A stretch of DNA of 64,000 bases from assembly GCF_000814475.1 (NCBI RefSeq), contig NZ_JSVC01000024.1, positions 1 to 64,000 on the forward strand, in the 5' to 3' direction. Numbering within the stretch: the stretch's first letter is position 1; each line of letters opens with the position of its first letter. A model generated the notes under the pieces. The model had not been told where the DNA came from and searched no databases. It saw only the letters and a program-made list of their open reading frames with translations. The translations under genes were made by a program, and so were the position numbers. Shown here in pieces: positions 35,701 through 45,584 of this stretch. This stretch comes from Flavihumibacter solisilvae (lineage in GTDB: Bacteria; Bacteroidota; Bacteroidia; Chitinophagales; Chitinophagaceae).

Positions 35701-37893
35701 TTATTTACCTCCCGGCGGACAGTTCTGCCTCAGGAAGTTGGTATATAATGTCCTCAGGTGTTCTATTGTTCCTTCCCCTTCTGAAATGCTGTGGGTACGG
35801 TTGGGGTAACTCATAAGCTGGAACTGCCGGTTGTTCCGGATAAGCTCGTTTATCAGCATTTCCGCATTGTTATAGTGCACATTATCATCTCCCGTTCCAT
35901 GGATATAAAGAAGCTTGCCGACCAGGTTTTTGGCATAAGTCAGGGGCGAACCTTTTATAAAATCGTCCCGGTTTTCCTGTGGCAGGCCCATATACCGCTC
36001 CTGGTAAATATTGTCATAGGTAAGCTGGTTACCTACTGCCGCTACCGCAATGCCGGTTTTATAGATCTCAGGGAACTGGAACATCAGGTTGAGCGTGGCT
36101 GAACCGCCGCCGCTCCAGCCCCATACAGCCACCCTGGACGAGTCGACATAGGACCATTTCAGCACTTCCTTTGCCGCCATCGCCTGGTCCCGGGTATTGA
36201 CCAGCCCGATCTTCCGGTACACAATCTTCCTCCATGCCCTGCCTTTGGGGACCGGCGTTCCCCTGTTGTCAACAGACACATAAATGTAACCGTCACCTGC
36301 CATATCACCATTGTAGAGGAAATTCTGGCCGATGCCATAGGTGTCTTTCACCGTCTGGCCCCAGGGTTCCGTGTATACATAAAACACAACGGGATACTTT
36401 TTGGATGGATCAAAATTTTTTGGCTTTGCCACCCAGGCGTCCATCTCCACTCCTTCTTCGGTCCGGATCTTAATGAATTCGACACCGGGTGACTTCGGAC
36501 GGGAAGTGGCCAGCAATTCACTTATGGATTTACTTCCTTTCAGGGGCTTCCCGTCTTTCACGCTGATCCATTCCTCAGCCGGGGTGGTATAGTGGTTGTT
36601 GAACTGGTGTTTTGCATATAAGGCTCCCGGTGAAATATTGTATTCATGGGTTCCCGGTTGGTCGGCGGGGGTAACTCTTTCAGCTTTGCCTTTACCATCA
36701 AGCCTGGAACGATAGAGATACAATTGGGTGGCATTTTCGGGTGATGCGAGGTAGTACAAATAGTTACCCGGTTCGTCAATAGCCACGAGATCCATGATAT
36801 CCAGGTTCCCTTTGGTAACAAGCGTCTCCTTACCTCCATCCCGGCTGATCCGGTAGGCATGACGCCACCCGTCCTTCTCACTTACCCACAAGAACTCCTT
36901 ACCACTTTTCAGCCAGTCCCACCGGCCATTTGCATAGTCCTGGTCCCACGATGGCAGGATATCTATCCACGCACTGTCCCTTTCTTCATAGATCAGCTTA
37001 GCATTGCCGGTAGCGGCATTCACCTGGAATAACCGGGAATGCTGCTGCTTGCGATCAAGGTGCTGCACAATCACTTCATCGGTACCTGGTACCCATTCCA
37101 TTCTCGGCGCATAACTGCCCAGTTTTTCGTCGTAAGGCAGGTTCATCCATTTTGTACCGGCAGCATCAGCACTCACCACTCCAATCCGGAAAGGGGAAGG
37201 CTTCTCTCCTGCCACCGGGTACTCTACCGGAACAGCTACCGGGTAGATCGAATCGGTGTTGTTCACCATCAGGTAGTCTTTAGTACCTGTTGCATCTATT
37301 TGCCAGAAGGCTATTTTTTTGCTGTCAGGACTCCACCTGAATCCATCACGGCAGAAGAACTCTTCTTCATATGCCCAGTCGAATGTACCATTGATCAGTT
37401 TTCGGCTACCGTCAGTCGTTAGCTGGGTTATCCTGTTGTTTGACAGGTCTTCGGAGTAAAGGTTATTACCTGAAACGTAGGCAATCTTCTTACTATCGGG
37501 TGAGAACTTTGCAAACATCAGTGATGACCCGGGCAGGGACGCTCCTGCGCGGGTTACTCTTTTTGTGGCGATATCGTACACATAATAATCACCCTTTGTC
37601 CAGTAGCGCCATACCCTGCGCGAATTGGTGTAGATCAGCACTTTTTGCCTGTCGGCCGAAAACGAATAACTGATTACAGTCAGCGGGTTGGCGGAGCCTT
37701 CTGGTTTCAGGTCATCCTTATTGATAAATACAGATGTTTCCCCGCCGGGTAACTCTGTAAATGTAATTGACCCGTCTTCCGAATGCTGGTAATAGCCTTT
37801 GCCATCAGCAGCCCACTGGAAACCATTTTGCGCGCCGGCAATACCGGAAAAAAATAACGAAAGAAACAATACCAGGTACCTCATGTTGTTCAA
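35701..37893 (-). CDS. Dipeptidyl peptidase IV family exported peptidase
   Basis: A signal peptide (1-21) precedes a DPP IV-type eight-bladed propeller (about 40-490) with the dipeptide-anchoring Glu pair region FDWAYEEEFF near 167-176, which marks true dipeptidyl activity. The hydrolase domain has Ser594 in GWSGGG, an Asp in GTGDDNVH and His in RTHSIS. At 730 residues it is the standard length. It removes X-Pro or X-Ala dipeptides from peptide N-termini in the periplasm. It is 13 bases after the M28 peptidase gene and probably co-transcribed. Confidence 0.94.
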   Translation of the reverse strand: MNNMRYLVLFLSLFFSGIAGAQNGFQWAADGKGYYQHSEDGSITFTELPGGETSVFINKDDLKPEGSANPLTVISYSFSADRQKVLIYTNSRRVWRYWTKGDYYVYDIATKRVTRAGASLPGSSLMFAKFSPDSKKIAYVSGNNLYSEDLSNNRITQLTTDGSRKLINGTFDWAYEEEFFCRDGFRWSPDSKKIAFWQIDATGTKDYLMVNNTDSIYPVAVPVEYPVAGEKPSPFRIGVVSADAAGTKWMNLPYDEKLGSYAPRMEWVPGTDEVIVQHLDRKQQHSRLFQVNAATGNAKLIYEERDSAWIDILPSWDQDYANGRWDWLKSGKEFLWVSEKDGWRHAYRISRDGGKETLVTKGNLDIMDLVAIDEPGNYLYYLASPENATQLYLYRSRLDGKGKAERVTPADQPGTHEYNISPGALYAKHQFNNHYTTPAEEWISVKDGKPLKGSKSISELLATSRPKSPGVEFIKIRTEEGVEMDAWVAKPKNFDPSKKYPVVFYVYTEPWGQTVKDTYGIGQNFLYNGDMAGDGYIYVSVDNRGTPVPKGRAWRKIVYRKIGLVNTRDQAMAAKEVLKWSYVDSSRVAVWGWSGGGSATLNLMFQFPEIYKTGIAVAAVGNQLTYDNIYQERYMGLPQENRDDFIKGSPLTYAKNLVGKLLYIHGTGDDNVHYNNAEMLINELIRNNRQFQLMSYPNRTHSISEGEGTIEHLRTLYTNFLRQNCPPGGK

Positions 37894-37906
37894 ATTTTAC
37901 TTCAGT

Positions 37907-39475
37907 TTAATTCACACCGCCTTTACGGGTTGGGGTTCTTTTTGCGGGCCAGGTGCCGGGTTTGCCGGTCTGCGGATTTACCGGCAGTACGATCTGGTCG
38001 CGTTTTGTTTTCTGTGGATCTTCACTCGCCATATAAGCCATGATTGCTGCGAGAATCGCATTGCTGCGCACATCATCAAATACTATCTTATCATAAGTAT
38101 CGCGGTTTGTATGCCAGGTATAGGAACCGTATGACCAGCTCAGTGAACTAAGTGAAAATGCCGGTGCACCTGCAGCTACAAAGGATGCGAAATCGGAACC
38201 GCCTGTTCCAGGTGATCCCGGGAACCGGGTCTCGATCGGGTCTTTGATGTTTGCCGGTACTACTGACAGCCAGCGGCCCAGGTATTCATATGAATGGAGG
38301 AAACCCTGTCCTGCGAGACTGGTAACCCTTCCGGTTCCATTATCCTGGTTGAACACTGCCTGGATATTACTTACGATTTCCGGGTGATCTTCGACGAATG
38401 CACGTGAGCCGTTCAATCCCTGCTCTTCGCTTCCCCAGTGACCAACCAGGATCGTCCTTTTGGGATTGGGATATAATTTCTTCAGGATCCTTGCGGCTTC
38501 CATCATCACAAGTGTACCGGTTCCGTTATCTGTTGCACCTGTTCCTCCATCCCATGAGTCGAAGTGGGCAGAAAGGATCACATATTCATCAGGCTTTTCG
38601 GTTCCTTTGATCTCAGCAATAGTATTGAAAGTAGGAACGGTTCCTTTTTCTTTGGAATCCGAGCGTACCGTAATTTTTGGTTTGTTGCCCGATTCGGTCA
38701 ACCGGTACAGCAAGCCATAGTCTTCCAATGCGATATCGATTGTCGGAATCTTCTTGGTGTTAGCGCCGAAGATCTTGTTCACACCAAATCCATTTGACCA
38801 GTTGCTCATGACAATACCCACAGCACCTGCTTTTTCCAGGGCCTCTGCCAATGTTCGGTTGTTCATGCCTGTTTTGGAGATCCGCTTGCGCCATGCTTCG
38901 GTCTGGGCAGTCCTCTCCTTCTTCATTTTCTCAAATGATTCCTTGGTAGCGAATTCCTGCCAGTTGTAGTCGGGACGCCCGGTCGGTTGGTTCATGGAGA
39001 TCATCACGAATTTCCCTTTTACCTGGGGCAGCCATTGCTGGAAGGCTATTGAATCCTGCACGTCGGGAATGATAACCAGTTCTGCAGTTACTGATTTTCC
39101 TGCTGTGGAGGGACTCCATGCGAGTTGCATCCCTTCAAGCGATTTCACTCTCGGGTGAACCATATCGATATGTGTAACGCCCCTCTCCCATCCACGCCAT
39201 TCACCCCATTTTTCATTCCTGGCCGTAATGCCCCATGTCTTGTATTTTTCTACTGCCCAATCATGTGCCTGCTGCATCTGTGGTGAGCCGACCAGGCGCG
39301 GACCGATCACATCCATCAGTTCGTGAGCGAGTTTCTCGAGTTGGGAGTTTTCAGTTGCCTCCTTTACTATTCCTGCTACTATAACAGAATCGGGAGTTTG
39401 TGCAAATGCCTGTTGCAAATTCAGGAGTGCGATCAGCATGATCAGCCTGAGGGTCCTGTACATACGAAGTTTCAT
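37907..39475 (-). CDS. Exported M28 family zinc aminopeptidase
   Basis: A signal peptide (about 1-25) leads to a split catalytic domain with an inserted PA domain (about 140-270). Zinc ligands are visible: His and Asp in AHFDSWDGGTGATDNGTG, Glu pair in GSEEQGLNGS, Asp in NQDNGTGR and a final His in YTWHTNRDTYD. The arrangement matches carboxypeptidase Q/aminopeptidase M28 families. It hydrolyses N-terminal residues or dipeptides in the periplasm or outside the cell. It lies 13 bases upstream of the DPP IV gene, so a joint peptide-degrading operon is likely. Confidence 0.93.
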   Translation of the reverse strand: MKLRMYRTLRLIMLIALLNLQQAFAQTPDSVIVAGIVKEATENSQLEKLAHELMDVIGPRLVGSPQMQQAHDWAVEKYKTWGITARNEKWGEWRGWERGVTHIDMVHPRVKSLEGMQLAWSPSTAGKSVTAELVIIPDVQDSIAFQQWLPQVKGKFVMISMNQPTGRPDYNWQEFATKESFEKMKKERTAQTEAWRKRISKTGMNNRTLAEALEKAGAVGIVMSNWSNGFGVNKIFGANTKKIPTIDIALEDYGLLYRLTESGNKPKITVRSDSKEKGTVPTFNTIAEIKGTEKPDEYVILSAHFDSWDGGTGATDNGTGTLVMMEAARILKKLYPNPKRTILVGHWGSEEQGLNGSRAFVEDHPEIVSNIQAVFNQDNGTGRVTSLAGQGFLHSYEYLGRWLSVVPANIKDPIETRFPGSPGTGGSDFASFVAAGAPAFSLSSLSWSYGSYTWHTNRDTYDKIVFDDVRSNAILAAIMAYMASEDPQKTKRDQIVLPVNPQTGKPGTWPAKRTPTRKGGVN

Positions 39476-39538
39476 TTGATGATTTATTCCATTGATTCCC
39501 GAATGTATAAAAAACCCTGATACGGAAGCCCCTGTATA

Positions 39539-41821
39539 TTAACGACCAATCAGCAGAGGTTGACTTATGCTGTAGTTCTTACCTGTTATCCTCATAAAGT
39601 AAATACCAGGGGCGAAATAATTGAGGTAAATTATTTGCCTGGAAACTATTGGTGAAGCGGGCAGTTTGAATTCACTTACCCGCTGACCGATACTGTTGTA
39701 CATAAGTAGGGTAAGAGGGGTTTCGGAATTGTATTCTGCAATCACGAATTGAAAAGCGGGATTGGGAAAAAACCTGAAATGGTACGGGTTGCTGACCCTG
39801 GGATCAGTAGGAACTACCGTTACTTCACACACGTTATTCTGACAGAATAAGGAATAGTCAGTTATTTCACCACTCAGGGCACGGAAAGCATCGATCTTCC
39901 CCCAACCTGAAACATTGTTTGGAAGCGGACCATTCAGCAGCGTATAGTCGTCAGCGTAAGCTGTGGATTTGATCCTGTTGATAACGGAATCACGGATGAA
40001 GTCCGGGTACTTCTCCCAGATCATGGCTGCAACACCGGCAGTGATCGGGCTCGCAGCACTTGTTCCACTAAAAGCCTGGATGTCTGTATCAATAATAAAT
40101 TCATGATCAAGGAAGTCGTCCATCCGCGATCGCGGCGTTAAAACATTCTCACCGGGCGACAAGATATCCGGCTTGATCCGTCCATCGAGCGTGGGACCAT
40201 GGCTCGTGAAGTAAGTCAGCTGGCAGGGCTGGTAACCATAAACTACTTTATTCTGTCTCTTGTTCACGTAACAGCTTCGGATATTGTATGCACCCGAAGA
40301 CAGAACAGAAAAAGCATGTGAAGGAATATTTGTAGTATACCCGTTATCGGAACTATTATAGGTCGGATCATCGGGATAAGGATTGTTCCCAAAGAAATAT
40401 ATAGGATGCAGATTCCAGAATGGGTACCAGGCATGCACTGTACCGGTTCCTTTAAAAATAAAGCGATACAGGTGGTCATCGAAGATGACACCATTGGTAC
40501 CGGACGTATGGTCATCGGTAGTAATGATCAGCTCATCATAATCATCATTATAGGAAGAAGCAGTGAAGGTGATGGTGGAAGAAGGGTTGCCGTTGGGCAA
40601 TTTACTATCGAAGGAAAGTGGCATGGGACTACGGACAAGATCTGCAATGTTTATATATGGCGTCTGGTAATACACGGAATCCGGACTGATATTCGGCCGG
40701 TTGATGTCACCCAGTTTTGCCTCACCAATCGAGATAGAAAGCGTGGATGAGAATTGCTTCGGAACAGTCACATAAAGGGATGCTTTGTACGCACAACGAA
40801 AGAAGCCATAACTGGAATCTTTATGGATCGGGAAGCCACCCCAGTGTTTCCAGGTGTTGCCATTGTTACCGGCCGAAACACAGATCAGCAGGTCGTTGCG
40901 TTCGGCACAAAAGTTATCGATTGCTCTTTCCACCAGGGTTTGCCCGTCGTGCGGACCACCATCCATTACCCCAAGACTGATATTGATCACGCATTTCTTT
41001 TTCTGTGCCTTTGCTTTCGAATAAATAAACGCGATGGCATCAATTACCCGGTCAGAACGAAGCAGGGTATCTGCAAATGCTGTAAGGGCCACAGAGATGA
41101 TCTCTGCATTTGTTGCTACACCGTTTTTTCCGGCAGCCAGCCCTGTTACCGGTGTACCATGACCGCCGTAACCGAAACGCTCCTGCATGCTCCACCTGGC
41201 AATTTGCTGGTTCTGAAATTTTCGCACGTACTGATCGATTGAGTCCGGCGCCCAGACATGCCCGTATAGATATCCTTCTGGTGGCGTACCGGCGTAGTCC
41301 ATATTCCAAAGTGTCTTTATGCGTGTCTTACCCGTGGCATCCATAAAATCCGGATGCGTGATGTCAATGCCATCATCTATTATTCCCATTATAACATTGC
41401 TGCCGGAATAGGACTTGTCCAATGGGTTCAATCCACCCAGCACCTTATCAACACCAGTCACTTTTTTTATGATGGTGTCGGTCTTAACCAGCAATAGGGG
41501 AAGTTCGATCCGCTTTATGGATGGCGAAGCAGCCAGCCGCTCAACCTGGTCGATCGGGATGTCTGCTGTAGCGATGTTATTTGTCCTGGTGCGTATATGG
41601 ATTTCCGTGGGTGGCAAAGCAACCAGTTGTGCCTGGTCTGTGAACTCTATGAAAACCGAAACGAAACTGCCGGTTTTGGTGTTGGATATGAAACGCTGGT
41701 CTTTCTGTTCCGTTGCCAGGAAGTGTTTGAGCGTAGCCCCCAATTTGGAAGCAGGTTTAACCTGGCTATAACCTGCATAAAACAGAAGTAGTAAGAGCCA
41801 GGTGACCGGCGCTTTCCTCAT
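39539..41821 (-). CDS. Subtilisin-like S8 peptidase with T9SS sorting domain
   Basis: A signal peptide (1-19) and a probable inhibitory N-terminal propeptide (about 25-115) come before the S8 domain. The triad is Asp149 in IIDDGI, His221 in GHGTPVTG and Ser588 in GTSAASP. A long insert (about 320-520) separates His from Ser, a feature of S8A subtilases with protease-associated or jelly-roll inserts. Residues near 685-760 form a type IX sorting domain beginning RFFPNP. The protein should be secreted by T9SS and act extracellularly on proteins. It may feed oligopeptides to the DPP IV and M28 enzymes downstream. Confidence 0.94.
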   Translation of the reverse strand: MRKAPVTWLLLLLFYAGYSQVKPASKLGATLKHFLATEQKDQRFISNTKTGSFVSVFIEFTDQAQLVALPPTEIHIRTRTNNIATADIPIDQVERLAASPSIKRIELPLLLVKTDTIIKKVTGVDKVLGGLNPLDKSYSGSNVIMGIIDDGIDITHPDFMDATGKTRIKTLWNMDYAGTPPEGYLYGHVWAPDSIDQYVRKFQNQQIARWSMQERFGYGGHGTPVTGLAAGKNGVATNAEIISVALTAFADTLLRSDRVIDAIAFIYSKAKAQKKKCVINISLGVMDGGPHDGQTLVERAIDNFCAERNDLLICVSAGNNGNTWKHWGGFPIHKDSSYGFFRCAYKASLYVTVPKQFSSTLSISIGEAKLGDINRPNISPDSVYYQTPYINIADLVRSPMPLSFDSKLPNGNPSSTITFTASSYNDDYDELIITTDDHTSGTNGVIFDDHLYRFIFKGTGTVHAWYPFWNLHPIYFFGNNPYPDDPTYNSSDNGYTTNIPSHAFSVLSSGAYNIRSCYVNKRQNKVVYGYQPCQLTYFTSHGPTLDGRIKPDILSPGENVLTPRSRMDDFLDHEFIIDTDIQAFSGTSAASPITAGVAAMIWEKYPDFIRDSVINRIKSTAYADDYTLLNGPLPNNVSGWGKIDAFRALSGEITDYSLFCQNNVCEVTVVPTDPRVSNPYHFRFFPNPAFQFVIAEYNSETPLTLLMYNSIGQRVSEFKLPASPIVSRQIIYLNYFAPGIYFMRITGKNYSISQPLLIGR

Positions 41822-41881
41822 ATCAGTAGTTTCACTGCTGACAAAGCGGATGTGTAATCCGATGCATGAAGGAAATTGAGT

Positions 41882-42316
41882 TTATTTCTTATCCAGCATT
41901 TGCTTCAGTCGCTTTATATCGGCCATCTCTTCCGGGGAGAACGATTCATTGAGCTGGAATTTTGACTGAAGGAACAGTCCGCGTTTGTGATTGGGGTAAG
42001 CTGCTAACAGCCTTTCCAAAGTTTCGCCGATGGAGGAGTCTTTAGTAACCACAGGCGACCTGGTGATCTCAACAGGTTTGACCTTATCGGGCATGCGCTT
42101 GATAATAGTTTCGATAGCAGCCAGTTTGCCGGGGGCGATGCCTTCAATCTGCGAGGCCTTTGCATGCAGCCCGATCAGTTGTTTCTTGCTTAAGGTTCCC
42201 CATTTCAGGTAGTGCTTATACAGGCTGATGATAAACGATGAAACAGGATAGGCAATGATGCAGTCTTCGAGAACTGTATTGATGATATCGATGGAAGGTT
42301 TACCTGCTTTCGTCAT
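41882..42316 (-). CDS. Conserved hypothetical protein, 144 aa
   Basis: I do not recognise a named family. The protein is basic, soluble and largely helical, with a central KRMPDKVKPVEIT segment and a C-terminal helix rich in Lys and Met. A TATCTTTG -7-like motif lies 5 bases before the start (42321-42328), but this is too close for an ordinary leader. The gene starts directly after the fusA terminator. Function unknown. Confidence 0.72.
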   Translation of the reverse strand: MTKAGKPSIDIINTVLEDCIIAYPVSSFIISLYKHYLKWGTLSKKQLIGLHAKASQIEGIAPGKLAAIETIIKRMPDKVKPVEITRSPVVTKDSSIGETLERLLAAYPNHKRGLFLQSKFQLNESFSPEEMADIKRLKQMLDKK

Positions 42317-42333
42317 TCGGCAAAGATAAAAAA

Positions 42334-42355
42334 AGGGCTGTCTTTAGACAGCCCT
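42334..42355 (-). terminator. Intrinsic terminator of fusA
   Basis: A 9-10 bp stem with core GGGCTGTC/GACAGCCC is followed on the minus strand by TTTTTTT. It lies 24 bases after the fusA stop and shows that fusA is not co-transcribed with downstream genes. Confidence 0.85.
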
Positions 42356-42378
42356 CTATATTGCTTAAACTTCTATGC

Positions 42379-44523
42379 TTATGCGTTCACTTTGCCCTTC
42401 ACTTTCGCGATCACTTCTTCAGCGATGTTGTTTGGTGCAGGTGCGTAGTGAGAGAACTCCATGGTTGAAGATGCACGGCCTGAAGACAGGGAACGCAACT
42501 GTGTTACGTAACCGAACATTTCGCTCAGGGGCACTTTCGCCTTGATCACCTGTGCATTGTTACGGCTGTCCATACCTTCCATCATACCACGACGACGGTT
42601 AAGGTCACCGGTTACATCACCCATATACTGGTCAGGGGTAACCACTTCAACTTTCATGATCGGCTCCAGGAGTTGCGGCTTCGCTTTGCGGGCAGCTTCA
42701 CGGAAACCTTGCTTCGCGCAAAGTTCGAATGACATTGCGTCGGAGTCAACCGCGTGGAAGCTACCGTCGAATACACGGACCTTCATACTAACAACAGGGT
42801 AGTTAGCCAGAACACCATTTGACATTGCGAGCTGGAATCCTTTCTGGATAGCCGGAACGAATTCGCGGGGGATGGAACCACCGAAGATATCGTTTACGAA
42901 CTGGTAACCCTGGCCAGGGTTTGCAGCCAGCCACTCTTCGTCAGCAGCACCGAGTTCGAACACGATGTCGGCGAATTTACCACGACCACCGGTTTGTTTT
43001 TTCAGTGTTTCGCGGTGCTCAACTTTACCAGCGAATGCTTCTTTATAGGCAACCTGGGGATTACCCTGGTTAACTTCAACTTTGAATTCACGCTTCATAC
43101 GATCAACGATGATCTCGAGGTGCAGTTCACCCATTCCACTGAGGATAGTCTGGCCTGTTTCTTCGTCGGTACGTACGCGGAGTGTAGGATCTTCTTCAAC
43201 GAGCTTGGCGATAGCCATACCCATTTTATCCACGTCAGCCTGTGTTTTAGGCTCAATCGCAACAGAGATTACAGGTTCAGGGATGAACATGTTCTCCAGA
43301 ACGATCGGATGGTTTTCGTCGCAGAGGGTATCACCAGTTTTGATTTCCTTGAAACCTACTGCCGCACCGATATCACCGGCTTCGATGAAATCGATCGGGT
43401 TTTGCTTGTTAGCGAACATTTTCATGATCCGGCTGATACGCTCTTTCTTGCCGCTACGTACGTTCAGCACATAAGAACCTGCGTCGAGGTGACCAGAGTA
43501 TGCGCGGAAGAACGCAAGACGACCCACGAAAGGATCGGTCATAATTTTGAAAGCCAGGGCTGCGAAAGGTTCTTTAGCATCCGGCTTACGGCTGATCGTT
43601 TCGCCATTCTCAGGATTGATACCTTCGATCGCGTCGATGTCAACCGGGCTTGGCAGGTAACGACAAACCGCGTCGAGCGCAGTCTGAACACCTTTATTCT
43701 TAAATGAAGAACCGCACATCATCGGAACGATGCTGAGATCGATAGTCGCCTTGCGGATCGCTTCATGCATTTCCACTTCGGTGATTGAATTCGGATCTTC
43801 GAAGAATTTTTCCATCAGGGTATCATCGTATTCAGCAACGGCTTCAACCAGGTGAGCTCTCCATTCTTCAGCTTCTGCTTTCAGGTCTTCCGGAACGTCG
43901 ATTTCATCGAAAGTCATTCCTTCAGTCTCCATGTGCCAGATGATCCCTTTCATTTTGATCAGGTCTACCACACCTTTAAAATTGTCTTCAGCACCGATGG
44001 GGAGCTGGAGGGGAACTGCCTTTGCACCGAGCATTTCCTTCACCTGCTTAACCACGTTTAGGAAGTCTGCACCGGAACGGTCCATTTTATTTACGAAACC
44101 GATACGGGGAACCTTGTAGCGGTTAGCCTGGCGCCATACAGTCTCAGACTGGGGCTCAACACCGTCAACGGCGCTGAACAGGGCGATCAGACCGTCCAGA
44201 ACACGCATAGAACGCTCTACCTCAACGGTAAAGTCCACGTGACCCGGGGTATCGATGATATTGAAAGCATATTTTTTTGTGTCACCTGTTACCTTACCTT
44301 TTTCGGTAGGAAAGTTCCACTGGCAGCTTACAGCAGCGGAGGTAATTGTGATACCCCTTTCTTTCTCCTGTTCCATCCAGTCAGTGGTAGCAGCACCATC
44401 GTGTACCTCACCGATTTTGTGAATCATACCTGTGTAGCGCAAAATACGCTCTGTAGTGGTGGTCTTACCGGCATCGATATGGGCCGCAATACCAAAGTTT
44501 CTTTGAAATCTTAAGTCTGCCAT
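42379..44523 (-). CDS. fusA: Translation elongation factor G
   Basis: The 714-residue GTPase shows the P-loop [15 protein letters not shown], switch [18 protein letters not shown], and domains II-V with the typical C-terminal [19 protein letters not shown]. It catalyses ribosomal translocation. In most bacteria it sits directly between rpsG and rpsJ; here it stands alone between two long gene blocks, with its own promoter element and terminator. Length is slightly above E. coli EF-G (704). Confidence 0.98.
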   Translation of the reverse strand: MADLRFQRNFGIAAHIDAGKTTTTERILRYTGMIHKIGEVHDGAATTDWMEQEKERGITITSAAVSCQWNFPTEKGKVTGDTKKYAFNIIDTPGHVDFTVEVERSMRVLDGLIALFSAVDGVEPQSETVWRQANRYKVPRIGFVNKMDRSGADFLNVVKQVKEMLGAKAVPLQLPIGAEDNFKGVVDLIKMKGIIWHMETEGMTFDEIDVPEDLKAEAEEWRAHLVEAVAEYDDTLMEKFFEDPNSITEVEMHEAIRKATIDLSIVPMMCGSSFKNKGVQTALDAVCRYLPSPVDIDAIEGINPENGETISRKPDAKEPFAALAFKIMTDPFVGRLAFFRAYSGHLDAGSYVLNVRSGKKERISRIMKMFANKQNPIDFIEAGDIGAAVGFKEIKTGDTLCDENHPIVLENMFIPEPVISVAIEPKTQADVDKMGMAIAKLVEEDPTLRVRTDEETGQTILSGMGELHLEIIVDRMKREFKVEVNQGNPQVAYKEAFAGKVEHRETLKKQTGGRGKFADIVFELGAADEEWLAANPGQGYQFVNDIFGGSIPREFVPAIQKGFQLAMSNGVLANYPVVSMKVRVFDGSFHAVDSDAMSFELCAKQGFREAARKAKPQLLEPIMKVEVVTPDQYMGDVTGDLNRRRGMMEGMDSRNNAQVIKAKVPLSEMFGYVTQLRSLSSGRASSTMEFSHYAPAPNNIAEEVIAKVKGKVNA

Positions 44524-44623
44524 TGTTGTATGTTAAAAAGTTATGCACTTGATCTCCGGCCGTAAACAGGCCGCCAAATTGGGGGAAAATGACTAAAAAA
44601 GTCACGTCGCCTAATTTGGAGCG

Positions 44624-44631
44624 CAAAGGTA
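44624..44631 (-). promoter_or_regulatory. Predicted -7 element (TACCTTTG) of fusA
   Basis: TACCTTTG on the minus strand matches the Bacteroidota -7 consensus. The -33 position 19 bases further holds CTG, one mismatch to TTG. It lies about 100 bases before the fusA start in a 320-base gene-free spacer. Confidence 0.5.
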
Positions 44632-44764
44632 AGAAATCGAAATGAATTAACAGGAGTTGTTGATAAGTTAAAGAAAATATGAATCTGACGGGAAAGCCGG
44701 GGAAAGGGGAAACCAACACGATATCCACTTTTTGAAAATATGGCAAGAAATATTAACTGACATA

Positions 44765-44795
44765 TTGGTAGTTCCCCACATCCTGTGTAAATTTA
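44765..44795 (+). promoter_or_regulatory. Predicted promoter of histone-like gene
   Basis: TTG (44765-44767), a 20-base spacer and TAAATTTA (44788-44795, one mismatch to TAnnTTTG) lie 50 bases before the start of the Lys/Ala-repeat gene. Confidence 0.4.
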
Positions 44796-44844
44796 AAAAT
44801 CTTTTTATTAACCCATTATTATTCACTCAAAATCACGAATTAAT

Positions 44845-45306
44845 ATGCCCACAAAAAAGAAGGCCGCTAAAAAAACACCGGCCAAAAAGGCAGTAAAAAA
44901 AGCAGTAGCCAAAAAGGTGGCTAAAAAAGCCGTTAAGAAGGCTGTGGTTAAAAAAGCAGTAAAAAAAGCGGTCGTAAAAAAAGCGGTAAGGAAAGCAGCC
45001 GTAAAAAAGGCAGTAAAAAAGGCGGTGGTTAAAAAAGCGGTGAAGAAGGCCGTAGTAAAAAAAGCGGTAAAAAAGGCCGTAGTGAAAAAAGCCGTGAAAA
45101 AGGCTGTTGTTAAAAAAGCCGTGAAAAAGGCCGTGGTAAAAAAGGCCATTAAAAAAGCAGCCGTAAAAAGGGCTGTTAAGAAAGCGGTAGTCAGAAGAGC
45201 GATTGCAAAGAGGGTCCTCCGCAATAAAGTGGCTGAAATTCTTCCTCAAATGCCTACAATGGAAAATCCGGAATCTGAGAGCAATTCTGAATCAGCTGCC
45301 AATTAA
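44845..45306 (+). CDS. Histone H1-like Lys/Ala/Val repeat protein
   Basis: After a Lys-rich start, about 100 residues (10-118) consist of near-perfect 8-9 residue repeats of the type KKAVKKAVV, followed by a short RRAIAKRVLRN segment and an acidic tail (ENPESESNSESA). The protein is extremely basic, without aromatic residues, and resembles the C-terminal tails of eukaryotic histone H1 and bacterial Hc1/AlgP-type proteins. It would bind DNA or RNA non-specifically, compact the nucleoid or bind polyphosphate. It has its own promoter and terminator. Repeat number is likely to vary between strains because the DNA itself is repetitive. Confidence 0.82.
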   Translation: MPTKKKAAKKTPAKKAVKKAVAKKVAKKAVKKAVVKKAVKKAVVKKAVRKAAVKKAVKKAVVKKAVKKAVVKKAVKKAVVKKAVKKAVVKKAVKKAVVKKAIKKAAVKRAVKKAVVRRAIAKRVLRNKVAEILPQMPTMENPESESNSESAAN

Positions 45307-45326
45307 CCATTCCACAATTGATATTG

Positions 45327-45351
45327 AAAGCCACCTTCGGGTGGCTTTTTT
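45327..45351 (+). terminator. Intrinsic terminator of the histone-like gene
   Basis: A 9-bp stem (45327-45335 with 45340-45348) with TTCG tetraloop is followed by T residues. It lies 21 bases after the stop at 45306. Confidence 0.88.
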
Positions 45352-45384
45352 ATGCCCATTATTTAAGGAATTCTATAATTGTTT

Positions 45385-45428
45385 GTAGGGTTTTGGTAGG
45401 GTTTTGGTAGGGTTTTGGTAGGGTTTTG
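45385..45428. repeat. Tandem repeat, four exact copies of GTAGGGTTTTG
   Basis: Four 11-bp units fill 45385-45428 without interruption, followed by two exact copies of AGCCTATTATT at 45440-45461. The region lies between the histone-like gene and the minus-strand sugar-oxidation genes. Confidence 0.9.
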
Positions 45429-45516
45429 GTTGCATAATAAGCCTATTATTAGCCTATTATTACCCAATGATAATCCTATCAATTTGATATGGAAACTGGA
45501 ATGTAGAGGCATAAAA

Positions 45517-45548
45517 AAATAGTTCGCAGGATATCCTGCGAACTATTT
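45517..45548 (-). terminator. Intrinsic terminator of the minus-strand sugar-oxidation arm
   Basis: A perfect 14-bp stem (45517-45530 with 45535-45548) with a 4-base loop is followed on the minus strand by TTTT. It lies 37 bases after the stop of the 45585 gene and ends the arm running from 51886. Confidence 0.85.
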
Positions 45549-45584
45549 ATGAAATAAGTTCCCTGCGGGGAAATGTGCTTTTAA

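Noticed and set aside
42994-43707. 237-codon plus-strand frame opposite fusA
   Set aside because: Antisense shadow of EF-G.
44823-45249. Two long antisense frames rich in Phe/Leu/Thr opposite the Lys/Ala repeat gene
   Set aside because: They are mirror images of the repetitive DNA; the plus-strand frame has promoter, terminator and a sensible basic/acidic protein.
45385-45461. Possible CRISPR array
   Set aside because: Units are 11 bp and directly adjacent, without spacers, and no cas genes are present.
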